NCBI GenBank assembly: GCA_900772775.1
Contig: CAAGRW010000074.1
Span: 1-6,575, forward strand
Source of the DNA: Candidatus Rifleibacteriota bacterium
Lineage (GTDB): Bacteria; Vulcanimicrobiota; Xenobia; Xenobiales; Xenobiaceae
Direction: 5' to 3'
Length of the DNA stretch: 6,575 bases
The notes below the pieces were generated by a model that made no database searches, had not been told where the DNA came from, and saw only the letters and a list, made by a program, of their open reading frames with translations. This document shows positions 1-6,227 of the stretch, in pieces. The stretch's first letter is position 1. Every line of letters starts with the position of its first letter. The position numbers and the translations under genes are program-made.

Positions 1-108
1 AAAAGGAGTATTGTGAGTTCTCAACAGTCCTTCGCGAATTAAATAAACCGAATTAACTACGCCGCTGACGATAGGACGATAAGCATTAGTAAAAAGAGCT
101 ACACGCAT
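1..108 (-). CDS. GT4-like glycosyltransferase, N-terminal fragment (runs off left edge)
   Basis: Reading the minus strand from an ATG at 108-106 gives 36 uninterrupted codons to base 1. The protein begins MRVALFTNAYRP and continues IVSGVVNSVYLI. This is the first beta strand and glycine-containing loop of the GT-B fold seen at the N-terminus of family 4 glycosyltransferases (pattern M-R-[IV]-A-[LI]-F-[ST]-x-x-Y-x-P-x-x-x-G-V-V). Such enzymes transfer sugars from nucleotide-sugars to lipid or glycan acceptors at the cytoplasmic face of the membrane. Donor and acceptor cannot be guessed from 36 residues. There is no clear Shine-Dalgarno sequence upstream of the ATG, and a TAGAAT hexamer lies only 12 bases upstream, so a very short leader is possible. 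It is divergent from cdsA. The family call rests only on this N-terminal pattern. Confidence 0.72.
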   Translation of the reverse strand, partial: MRVALFTNAYRPIVSGVVNSVYLIREGLLRTHNTPF

Positions 109-125
109 AACGGAAATGAAATTCT

Positions 126-142
126 ATAGCCTTATAGGCTAT
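126..142. promoter_or_regulatory. Perfect dyad in the divergent intergenic region, possible operator
   Basis: The arms ATAGCC and GGCTAT are exact reverse complements around the 5-base centre TTATA. The dyad lies between the divergent glycosyltransferase and cdsA genes. It overlaps the -10-like TAGAAT (126-121, minus strand) and sits just upstream of a TATATT hexamer (153-158, plus strand). This position would suit a regulator acting on one or both promoters. No convincing -35 box was found for either direction, and a 6-bp dyad can occur by chance. It is a short hairpin at most, with no T-tract on the plus strand. Confidence 0.25.
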
Positions 143-214
143 CCTTCATGTATATATTTGCGCCTCTTAATTGAGCAGAATGGGGGGCTAAATTTGCCGA
201 CAAAAATAGCATAA

Positions 215-250
215 AAGGTTTCTGCTCCTTATGGCGAAACGCAAAACCTT
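215..250 (+). repeat. Inverted repeat in the cdsA leader
   Basis: AAGGTTT at 215-221 and AAACCTT at 244-250 are exact 7-bp reverse complements, separated by 22 bases that themselves contain a 3-bp mini-stem (GCG-AAA-CGC, 234-242). If the cdsA transcript starts upstream, this would fold as a weak leader hairpin ending 5 bases before the purine-rich GAGGGAG. It is not a terminator, because no T-tract follows. Whether it has a role is unknown. Confidence 0.25.
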
Positions 251-255
251 CTATC

Positions 256-262
256 GAGGGAG
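256..262 (+). promoter_or_regulatory. Probable cdsA ribosome binding site with unusually long spacing
   Basis: GAGGGAG is the only good Shine-Dalgarno-like sequence upstream of cdsA, but it ends 19 bases before the ATG at 282, against about 6-7 for the other genes here. No alternative in-frame start lies closer, because an in-frame TAA occurs at 264-266 and the codons between it and the ATG include no ATG, GTG or TTG. Initiation at 282 is therefore either weak or uses a folded leader. Confidence 0.4.
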
Positions 263-281
263 TTAAAATAAATTAGTAAAT

Positions 282-1250
282 ATGACTAGCGAATCAGAAA
301 TTTCCACTTCAAAACAAGAGACTTTGCCCGACAATAGTGAATCGCAAGAAAAAGTTACAGATTCTACTACCGACTCTAAGACAGAGTCTAAAGGCGGCCA
401 CAACTTATTGATAAGAACAATTTCAGCTCTAATAATGGTTGCTGTGGCTGGCTTTGCAATCTTTTGGGGCAGATGCACTTTCGGCTTGCTTGTGGCTGCG
501 GCAAGTGTAGGCATGACCAGTGAATATTGCTCTTTTGCTAAAGCTAAAGGTCTTAATCCAAACTCGATGCTCTGTGCAGTTTGCTCTGCAGCTATGGTTG
601 TAGTAGGCTGCTCCGATTTGAATATTTTGACGATCGGCTGGCTGAGCATGGCTGTTGTGGCTTGGTGCTTTTTCTGTTCTGCCTTAGATAATATATCGAA
701 TCATTTAGAGCGCAAATCGTACATCTTAGACAGCGCCGTTAATTGTTTCGCTGTAATATATTGCGGTTTCTTGCCTTCTTTGTTTTGTGTCTTGCGCAAT
801 GTAAACGTATTTCTAGTGGTATTCTTGGTAGTTATATGTATAGCTACAGACGCAGGAGGCTATTTCTTTGGCAAGGCTATAGGCGGCCCCAAACTTTCTC
901 CTTTAAGCCCTGGTAAAACTTGGGCCGGCTTCTGGGGAGGTTTGCTTTGCTCGGTAGTTTGTATTTATGGCTTGCTTTATTGGAATGTCAGTGCCGGTCT
1001 TTTCGTAAAATACAACGTGTATTTCTGGCTTATTATGGGAGTAGGCTGTTGCTTAGTCGGTCAGCTGGGCGATCTTTTTGAATCTTCTCTGAAACGCGAC
1101 GCCGGTTGCAAAGATTCCGGCACACTCATTCCCGGTCACGGAGGAGTGTTAGATCGTTTAGATTCTTATTTATTCGCTTCTTTATTCGCTTACACATGGC
1201 TGACTTTATGTTTGTCTTTCCCTGTTTTGAACTCTTTATTTAGTCTCTAA
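282..1250 (+). CDS. cdsA: Phosphatidate cytidylyltransferase (CDP-diglyceride synthase)
   Basis: This integral membrane enzyme makes CDP-diacylglycerol from phosphatidic acid and CTP, the precursor of bacterial phospholipids. The 322-residue protein has about eight hydrophobic segments between residues 42 and 316. Near the C-terminus it carries the CDS family signature: S268-x-L-K-R, then K277-D278, then P284-G-H-G-G, and D291-R-L-D294. The preceding conserved loop (residues 188-216) contains D190, a GGYFFG element and KLSPLSPGKTW. The first ~38 residues form a hydrophilic tail rich in Ser, Thr, Glu and Lys that typical CdsA proteins lack. The core begins at about residue 41 (NLLIRTISAL), where most family members start. 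The membrane part is Cys-rich, with 17 Cys in total. It is the first gene of the cdsA-dxr-rseP block, with a 49-bp gap to dxr. The start at 282 is the only in-frame start after the TAA at 264, although its Shine-Dalgarno is distant. Confidence 0.95.
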   Translation: MTSESEISTSKQETLPDNSESQEKVTDSTTDSKTESKGGHNLLIRTISALIMVAVAGFAIFWGRCTFGLLVAAASVGMTSEYCSFAKAKGLNPNSMLCAVCSAAMVVVGCSDLNILTIGWLSMAVVAWCFFCSALDNISNHLERKSYILDSAVNCFAVIYCGFLPSLFCVLRNVNVFLVVFLVVICIATDAGGYFFGKAIGGPKLSPLSPGKTWAGFWGGLLCSVVCIYGLLYWNVSAGLFVKYNVYFWLIMGVGCCLVGQLGDLFESSLKRDAGCKDSGTLIPGHGGVLDRLDSYLFASLFAYTWLTLCLSFPVLNSLFSL

Positions 1251-1299
1251 GTTTATAAATAAAATAAGCAAGATTGTTTTTCACAAGAGGAGTTACCTT

Positions 1300-2469
1300 A
1301 TGGTTAAAAGTGTATCTGTTTTGGGCTCAACCGGTTCAATCGGAACCCAAACGCTAGATGTTATTGAAGCTTTTCCCGATCGCTTTAAAGCTGGTGTATT
1401 AGTAGCTAATCGCTCTTGGAAATTGCTGGCCGAGCAGACTATCAAATTCCGTCCCAAAGTTATCGCTTTAGGCGACGAGAGCTTTTTGCCTCAGTTAAAG
1501 GACGCTCTCAATGGCATAGACGTCAAAATTTTAACTGGTGAAGAAGGCGTTATAGAAGCTGCTTCTTTAGCCGATCAAGACATCGTTTTGTCCGCTTTGG
1601 TAGGTGTGGCTGGTTTGAAACCCACTGTAGCTGCTTTAGAAGCTGGTAAGCCGATAGCTTTAGCTAATAAAGAAACTTTGGTTGTCGGCGGCAGTATTGT
1701 TACCAAATTGGCCAAGTCTAAAGGTTTGCCCCTTTTGCCGGTAGATTCTGAACATTCAGCTATTTTCCAGTGCTTGCATGGCCAGCCGGAAAGATCTTTA
1801 AAGCGTATATTGCTGACCGCTTCTGGTGGCCCTTTCCGTACCAAACCTAAAGAAGAGCTGTCTTCTATGACGGCAGCCGAAGCTTTGAAACATCCTACTT
1901 GGAGTATGGGCGCCAAAATTACTATCGATTCGGCCAGTTTGATGAACAAAGGCTTTGAAGTGTTGGAAGCCATGCACCTTTTCCAGTGCGAGATGGAGCA
2001 AATCGAAGTTTGGGTACATCCTCAGAGCATCGTCCATTCTATGGTTGAATTTATTGACGGCTCCATTTTGGCTCAAGTTGGCTTGCCCGATATGCGTACA
2101 CCTATTCAGTATGCTTTAGGCTGGCCTGAGCGTTTGCCCCATGCTTGGGAAAGTTTGCAAATTAGCCAGTGCCGCAACTTAACTTTTGAAGAGCCGCGCT
2201 TAGACGATTTCCCTTGCTTGAAGTATGCTTTTGAAGCCGGTAAAGCTGGCGGTACTCTGCCTTGTGTAGTCAATGCGGCCAACGAAGTGGCTGTAGCTGC
2301 TTTCTTAAAAGGCAAGATCTTCTTTACTGCTATAGCCGAAACTATCCGAGCTTGCATGGATGCTCATAAGCTGATTGCCGAGCCTACTTTGGATATTTTG
2401 GATCGCGTCGATAAAGAAACGCGTCTTTATGCTCAAAACTTTATTGCCGAAAAATACGGTAAAAATTAG
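1300..2469 (+). CDS. dxr: 1-deoxy-D-xylulose 5-phosphate reductoisomerase
   Basis: Dxr (IspC) converts DXP to 2-C-methyl-D-erythritol 4-phosphate with NADPH and a divalent metal, the first committed step of the MEP isoprenoid pathway in the cytoplasm. At 389 residues it has the usual family length. The N-terminus carries the NADPH-binding loop GSTGSIGTQTLDV (residues 9-21). Then come ALANKETLVVGG (120-131) and the metal ligands D149 and E151 in PVDSEHSAIFQ. The flexible loop HPTWSMG (198-204) includes the active-site W201. SLMNKGFEVLEA (213-224) has N216, K217 and the third metal ligand E220, and the C-terminal NAANEVAVAAF (325-335) is present. All key residues are present, so the enzyme should be active and of the fosmidomycin-target type. 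A good AGAGGAG Shine-Dalgarno (1286-1292) lies 7 bases before the ATG. It sits between cdsA and rseP, the common arrangement in bacteria. Confidence 0.98.
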   Translation: MVKSVSVLGSTGSIGTQTLDVIEAFPDRFKAGVLVANRSWKLLAEQTIKFRPKVIALGDESFLPQLKDALNGIDVKILTGEEGVIEAASLADQDIVLSALVGVAGLKPTVAALEAGKPIALANKETLVVGGSIVTKLAKSKGLPLLPVDSEHSAIFQCLHGQPERSLKRILLTASGGPFRTKPKEELSSMTAAEALKHPTWSMGAKITIDSASLMNKGFEVLEAMHLFQCEMEQIEVWVHPQSIVHSMVEFIDGSILAQVGLPDMRTPIQYALGWPERLPHAWESLQISQCRNLTFEEPRLDDFPCLKYAFEAGKAGGTLPCVVNAANEVAVAAFLKGKIFFTAIAETIRACMDAHKLIAEPTLDILDRVDKETRLYAQNFIAEKYGKN

Positions 2470-2534
2470 TAGCTATTTCACAAAAAATAGGCGGCTGCTT
2501 AATTAAGTGGCAAAAACTTTTGCGGAGGTTATAA

Positions 2535-4370
2535 ATGGCTGTTATCCAGTGGATAATACACAATTTACCCAGCTTGATAGCTGTATGTGTAGCTTTTGGC
2601 TTCATTATCACTATTCACGAACTGGGACACTTTATCATGGCGCGTCGCGTTGGTATACGCTGTCCGCGTTTTTGCTTAGGCTTTGGGCCCCGCCTATTTT
2701 CTTTCGATTATCATGGTACTGAGTTCAGCATTTGTCTGTTGCCTCTGGGCGGCTACGTTATGATGTTGGGCGAAGATCCCGAAAATGACGAGGAACAGAC
2801 CGAATTCAAAATGGTCTCTAAGTATCTTCCGGAGAGCGCTTTACCCGGTACTCCTGAAGAATTGGCCTCCGCTTTGGAAAAAGTGGCCCAAGACGAGCCG
2901 GAAAAAGTTCCCGAAGAGGAAAAGGCTGCTTTCAAATCTGTAGTCGGCCATGTGCGCTATTTGCCTAAGCGCATCTACAATACCATGCGCGAATTAGAAG
3001 GTAACTTCAATGACAAGAGCGTTTGGGCTCGCATAGCGGTAGTTTTGGGCGGCGTCACCATGAACTTTATATCCGCTTTGATCATGTTCTGGATTATTGG
3101 CGCTTGCTACGGTATGGCCGAACTTAGTCCCAGCAGTTTGCCTATCGTCATGAAAGTTTTCGACAATTCTCCCGCAGCCACAGCTGGTTTAAAGTATGGC
3201 GATAAGATTGACAGTATTGACAATCATCCGGTAGTTTCTGGCGTAGATATGGTGCGTTTAATTGGTATGTACCCTGCCAAGTCTGTACCTATGGAAATTA
3301 CCAGAGGTAAAGAAAAAGTCACTCTCAACGTCGTGCCTAATCTCACTATGGCTGGTGTTAATTTTAAAGCAGCCAAAGATGGCGGCGTGGAAGTTGTTTC
3401 TTTAACTCCTTTCGGTACTGATGATCCTACTACTCAGCTCAAAGAGGGCGACGTTATTACGGCTGTAAATGGCAGCTCTGTGGCTGATTTAGCGGCCATG
3501 GAAAGCGCTTTAGCTAAAGTAAGCAAAGTAGATCCGGCTAAAGCTGGCAATTTAGATAAAATCAAAGTCGAGTTTACTCTTAAGGATAAGCGCAAGCTCT
3601 CTATGGAGATGTTCGCTCCAGAGTTTGCTCCTGTGGGTAAAATTGGCATTATGCCCGCTCAAGTTACCGAGTTTAAGTTTAACAACACTACTACCAACGA
3701 AGTGAAAAATGTTACTGAAGGTAGTGTGGCCGCCAAAGAAGGTTTCTTGGCTGGTGACTATATCTTCTTAGTAAATGGCGCCAGAGTAAACAACCAAGAG
3801 TCTTTTTACGAACTAATTGGCAAGCTCTCTCAAGGTACCGAGCCTTTAGTTTTCGACATTGTGCGCGGCAGCGAGCATGTGCGCTTACAAGTTAACGACA
3901 AGTTGAGCGACGCTTCTCAATTTGGTTTAGCTTTCCAACCTATTACTTTTGGCACTACCTTTAAGCAATCGTTTGTACTTATTGGCCGTTTAATTGTCGC
4001 TCCGGTAATTATTGTTAAGCAAATGGTTGATAAAGTGCTCAGCCCTGAATTGGTAAAGTCTTCTATGTCTGGCCCTCTGGGTATTATGCAAATGATTTTC
4101 GAGCTTTCCAACGATGGTTTAGGTAAATTCCTCTACATTGTAGCTCTAATCAATGCGGCAGTAGGTGCTTTTAATGTAATTCCTTTCCCGGCTTTAGATG
4201 GTGCTCGCTGCTTAGTATTGCTTATTGGTGGTATTCGCGGCAAAGAGATCGATCCGGCCAAAGAAGCTTGGGTGCACCAAATCGGCCTCTACTTATTGTT
4301 AGGCTTAGTTATTTTGGTCACTTATGTTGATATTATGCGTCTGTGGGCTGGTGTGCCTCTGACTCACTAA
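2535..4370 (+). CDS. rseP: RseP-type site-2 intramembrane metalloprotease with three PDZ-like segments
   Basis: Site-2 zinc proteases of this family cut membrane proteins inside the bilayer, classically anti-sigma factors during envelope stress, and clear remnant signal peptides. The first membrane segment carries the zinc motif H28-E-L-G-H32. The second conserved region is SVWARIAVVLGG...MNF (162-178). The C-terminal segment contains N547-V-I-P-F-P-A-L-D555-G, supplying the third zinc ligand D555. The protein is 611 residues, much longer than RseP (about 450) or RasP (about 420). The extra length comes from an acidic, Pro/Glu-rich insert between the first two membrane segments (about 80-130) and from three PDZ-like units: about 205-268 (SPAATAGLKYGDKI), 289-360 (QLKEGDVITAVNG) and 392-456 (GSVAAKEGFLAGDYI). 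The last membrane helix is about 582-602. GGAGG at 2524-2528 lies 6 bases before the ATG. It is the last gene of the block and is followed by a terminator. The substrate is unknown. Confidence 0.95.
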   Translation: MAVIQWIIHNLPSLIAVCVAFGFIITIHELGHFIMARRVGIRCPRFCLGFGPRLFSFDYHGTEFSICLLPLGGYVMMLGEDPENDEEQTEFKMVSKYLPESALPGTPEELASALEKVAQDEPEKVPEEEKAAFKSVVGHVRYLPKRIYNTMRELEGNFNDKSVWARIAVVLGGVTMNFISALIMFWIIGACYGMAELSPSSLPIVMKVFDNSPAATAGLKYGDKIDSIDNHPVVSGVDMVRLIGMYPAKSVPMEITRGKEKVTLNVVPNLTMAGVNFKAAKDGGVEVVSLTPFGTDDPTTQLKEGDVITAVNGSSVADLAAMESALAKVSKVDPAKAGNLDKIKVEFTLKDKRKLSMEMFAPEFAPVGKIGIMPAQVTEFKFNNTTTNEVKNVTEGSVAAKEGFLAGDYIFLVNGARVNNQESFYELIGKLSQGTEPLVFDIVRGSEHVRLQVNDKLSDASQFGLAFQPITFGTTFKQSFVLIGRLIVAPVIIVKQMVDKVLSPELVKSSMSGPLGIMQMIFELSNDGLGKFLYIVALINAAVGAFNVIPFPALDGARCLVLLIGGIRGKEIDPAKEAWVHQIGLYLLLGLVILVTYVDIMRLWAGVPLTH

Positions 4371-4401
4371 TTTGTCAGCAGTACTTCTGTAAACTTTGAA
4401 G

Positions 4402-4443
4402 AAAAGAGACTCATAGAGTAATATACTCTTAGAGTCTCTTTTT
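4402..4443 (+). terminator. Rho-independent terminator after rseP
   Basis: The 11-base arms at 4402-4412 (AAAAGAGACTC) and 4432-4442 (GAGTCTCTTTT) are exact reverse complements. Inside them, separated by a 2x2 mismatch, is a further 6-bp stem (4415-4420 with 4424-4429) closing a 3-base loop. The right arm runs into a TTTTT tract at 4439-4443. The structure begins 31 bp after the rseP stop, so it should end the cdsA-dxr-rseP transcript and separate it from the kinase gene. The A-run on the left gives weaker activity on the opposite strand. Confidence 0.88.
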
Positions 4444-4516
4444 ATATGGCTGTGTGTTGTGGTTCGCACTTAGAGCACAGACAGTGTCGGGGCGCTGACT
4501 GGGAAGGAGCAAAATT

Positions 4517-5128
4517 ATGGGACGAATTATTACAGTTGGACGTGAATTTGGCAGCGGAGGCCGCGAGTTAGGGCGCCGTTTAGCGCAAAATTTGGGTATA
4601 GCTTATTACGATCGTCAAATTGTTACCGAAATTGCTAAGAGAACAGCTTTAACTGAAGATTACGTACAACATCTTACCGAGTCTTCTCCGGCAGCTCTTT
4701 TGCCTATCAGCATTGGGCGCAGTTTTTATCCTGTAGTCGATCCTGTAATGCAACAAAATCTTTCCGTCTATGCCGAACAACACAAATTGTTGGCCGAATT
4801 GGCTGAAAAATCCGATTGTGTAATCGTTGGTCGCGGCGCCGATTATATTTTGCGCGAGAAAAAGCCTTTTCGCATTTTTGTTTACGCCGATTCCGACAGC
4901 AAAGTAATGCGTTGCTTAATGCGTAAAAATCCTGAAGAGAAACTGACTGAAAAAGAAATTAAAAAGAAGATCGAATCAATCGATGCTCACCGTGCCAAAT
5001 ATTATGAGTTTATCAGCGGCAACAAATGGGGAGTGCGTGAAAATTACGATTTAATGATCAATACGAGTAATCGCGACATTAAAAAAATCGCCAAAGCTTT
5101 AGCCAATTGTATTAAAGCTTTTGCCTAA
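4517..5128 (+). CDS. Cytidylate-kinase-like P-loop nucleotide kinase
   Basis: The 203-residue protein matches the stand-alone cytidylate-kinase-like family (Pfam Cytidylate_kin2 type), distinct from true Cmk. The N-terminus MGRIITVGREFGSGGRELG contains a variant P-loop G8-R-E-F-G-S-G-G15 that binds ATP phosphates. The conserved YYDRQIV follows at 30-36, then CVIVGRGADYIL at 101-112 at the end of a core strand. The C-terminal stretch HRAKYYEFISG...NYDLMINTS (158-184) carries the Arg/Tyr-rich lid and a final strand, as in the family. Family members are presumed to phosphorylate a nucleotide or small molecule, but the physiological substrate is poorly defined and I would not assign CMP kinase activity. 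AAGGAG at 4504-4509 lies 7 bases before the ATG. It lies between two terminators, so it is probably monocistronic, though I could not identify its promoter in 4444-4500. Confidence 0.9.
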   Translation: MGRIITVGREFGSGGRELGRRLAQNLGIAYYDRQIVTEIAKRTALTEDYVQHLTESSPAALLPISIGRSFYPVVDPVMQQNLSVYAEQHKLLAELAEKSDCVIVGRGADYILREKKPFRIFVYADSDSKVMRCLMRKNPEEKLTEKEIKKKIESIDAHRAKYYEFISGNKWGVRENYDLMINTSNRDIKKIAKALANCIKAFA

Positions 5129-5163
5129 GCTTCAAATTTTATAGCGGGGGGAAACTTTCATAG

Positions 5164-5208
5164 GCTCTTCCGCTTTTATGATTTAAAAGTTGGAAGAGCT
5201 TTTCTTTT
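5164..5208 (+). terminator. Rho-independent terminator after the kinase gene
   Basis: GCTCTTCC (5164-5171) and GGAAGAGC (5192-5199) form an exact 8-bp outer stem. Inside it, CTTTTA (5173-5178) pairs with TAAAAG (5184-5189) around the loop TGATT, separated from the outer stem by a one-by-two internal loop. The tract TTTTCTTTT (5200-5208) follows directly and runs into the stop codon of the convergent recombinase. There is no T-tract on the minus-strand side, so it should act mainly on transcription from the kinase gene and shield the recombinase from antisense reading. Confidence 0.82.
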
Positions 5209-6157
5209 AGAAGAAGTCGTTAAGCAATTCGATACACTTGCGCTTTTGCTCAATTTGGGGATGGACGTATAAGTTTAAGGTCATATTTACTGTAGCGTGG
5301 CCCAAAAGCTCGCTGACAGTTTTACAATCACCGCCAGCTTCTATACAGCGAGTAGCAAAAGTATGGCGCAAAGCGTGAAAGTTTACTTTGTCGATATTGT
5401 TTTTGCGCAGAAAATTTTCGAAGAAAGTGCGAAAAGTACGTACTTCCACGCTTTTTACCGTACCGCTGAGGAAAAAATTGTCGACATTGTCGCTGCTTAA
5501 TCTGCGCAAAACTGGAATCAGCAAGGAAGATAACGGCACCGATCTTATGGAGCTATTGGTTTTGGGTGCAGAAATAATTATTTGCGATTGGCCGCTGCCA
5601 TCCATATTTTTGCGATAAACACGTTGTAAAGTGCGGCGCACATGCACCAATTTATTGTCAAAATCAATATCGCCCCATTTGAGGCCACAAATTTCACCTA
5701 TGCGCAATCCAGTATACAGAGCCAACAAAATGCCGGCGCTTTTATTGCTCAAGTTCAAATAGATAGCTTGGATTAAGCGTTGCTGGACAATTTTAGATAG
5801 TACGTTTATTTTGTAGCGCTCTTGACGATTGGGAAAACGAATACTTATTTCCGTAGTAGGCAGCAACTTAAGTTTCATAGCTTCGCGCAATGAGTTTTTC
5901 AATACTACGATAATATCTCTAGCACTGCGCTCACTTAAGCCGCCATTACCATCGAGTCGACCATGGCGCAACAAGAGTAGGGCATATTCTTGAATGCGCT
6001 CTTCATTAAAACGCCTTAGCGGCCAATGGCCAAATTTGGGAATTAAGTGGTTGACAGTAATATTAACGTAAGCTGAGTAAGTGGACTTTTTAACCAATTG
6101 CTCTTTGCGTTCGAGCCAATGCCTTACCCATTGGGCATAATTTTTATAAGCGCTCAT
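5207..6157 (-). CDS. Tyrosine recombinase / phage-type integrase
   Basis: This is a site-specific DNA strand-exchange enzyme. I choose the ATG at 6157-6155 (316 residues). A GTG nine bases upstream (6166) is in frame, but the Shine-Dalgarno GAGGTG (6170-6165) overlaps that GTG and is well placed for the ATG. Numbered from the GTG, residues 1-110 form the SAM-like core-binding domain (YAQWVRHWLERK, then STYSAYVNITVNHLIP), and the catalytic domain follows. All catalytic residues are visible: R155 in YTGLRIGE, K202 in PKTNSS, H264 and R267 in HALRHTF, H290 in ELLGHA and nucleophile Y300 in NLYVHP. Length and motifs resemble Tn916/phage-type integrases, without an obvious arm-binding domain. It is convergent with the kinase gene and divergent from the truncated type ISP fragment. 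No excisionase gene is visible. Its role as an integrase or an invertase cannot be told from the protein alone. Confidence 0.95.
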   Translation of the reverse strand: MSAYKNYAQWVRHWLERKEQLVKKSTYSAYVNITVNHLIPKFGHWPLRRFNEERIQEYALLLLRHGRLDGNGGLSERSARDIIVVLKNSLREAMKLKLLPTTEISIRFPNRQERYKINVLSKIVQQRLIQAIYLNLSNKSAGILLALYTGLRIGEICGLKWGDIDFDNKLVHVRRTLQRVYRKNMDGSGQSQIIISAPKTNSSIRSVPLSSLLIPVLRRLSSDNVDNFFLSGTVKSVEVRTFRTFFENFLRKNNIDKVNFHALRHTFATRCIEAGGDCKTVSELLGHATVNMTLNLYVHPQIEQKRKCIELLNDFF

Positions 6158-6164
6158 TTTTAGC

Positions 6165-6170
6165 ACCTCA
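6165..6170 (-). promoter_or_regulatory. Shine-Dalgarno deciding the recombinase start
   Basis: GAGGTG on the minus strand is followed by 7 bases and then ATG at 6157. The alternative in-frame GTG (6166-6164) overlaps this motif and has no purine-rich site of its own at the right distance, so the ATG is the better start. Further upstream on the same strand a TATAGT hexamer (6215-6210) could be a -10 box, but no -35 match accompanies it. Confidence 0.6.
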
Positions 6171-6227
6171 CAGAAAAGAATATGGCCCTACAAAAGCAAG
6201 GCCGCACTTACTATAAAGGCAGAGTAA

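Noticed and set aside
231..266. Eleven-codon mini-ORF (MAKRKTFYRGS) upstream of cdsA, possibly a leader peptide
   Set aside because: It has no Shine-Dalgarno of its own and no attenuator-like terminator, and ORFs this short are common by chance.
1575..2357. Several minus-strand open frames opposite dxr
   Set aside because: The plus strand encodes an unmistakable Dxr with all catalytic residues. The opposite frames have no motif or ribosome binding site and are shadows.
2472..2520. Weak hairpins between dxr and rseP (CTATTT/AAATAG and GCAAAA/TTTTGC)
   Set aside because: The stems are AT-rich, 5-6 bp, without a T-tract. The strong Shine-Dalgarno and short gap argue for an uninterrupted operon.
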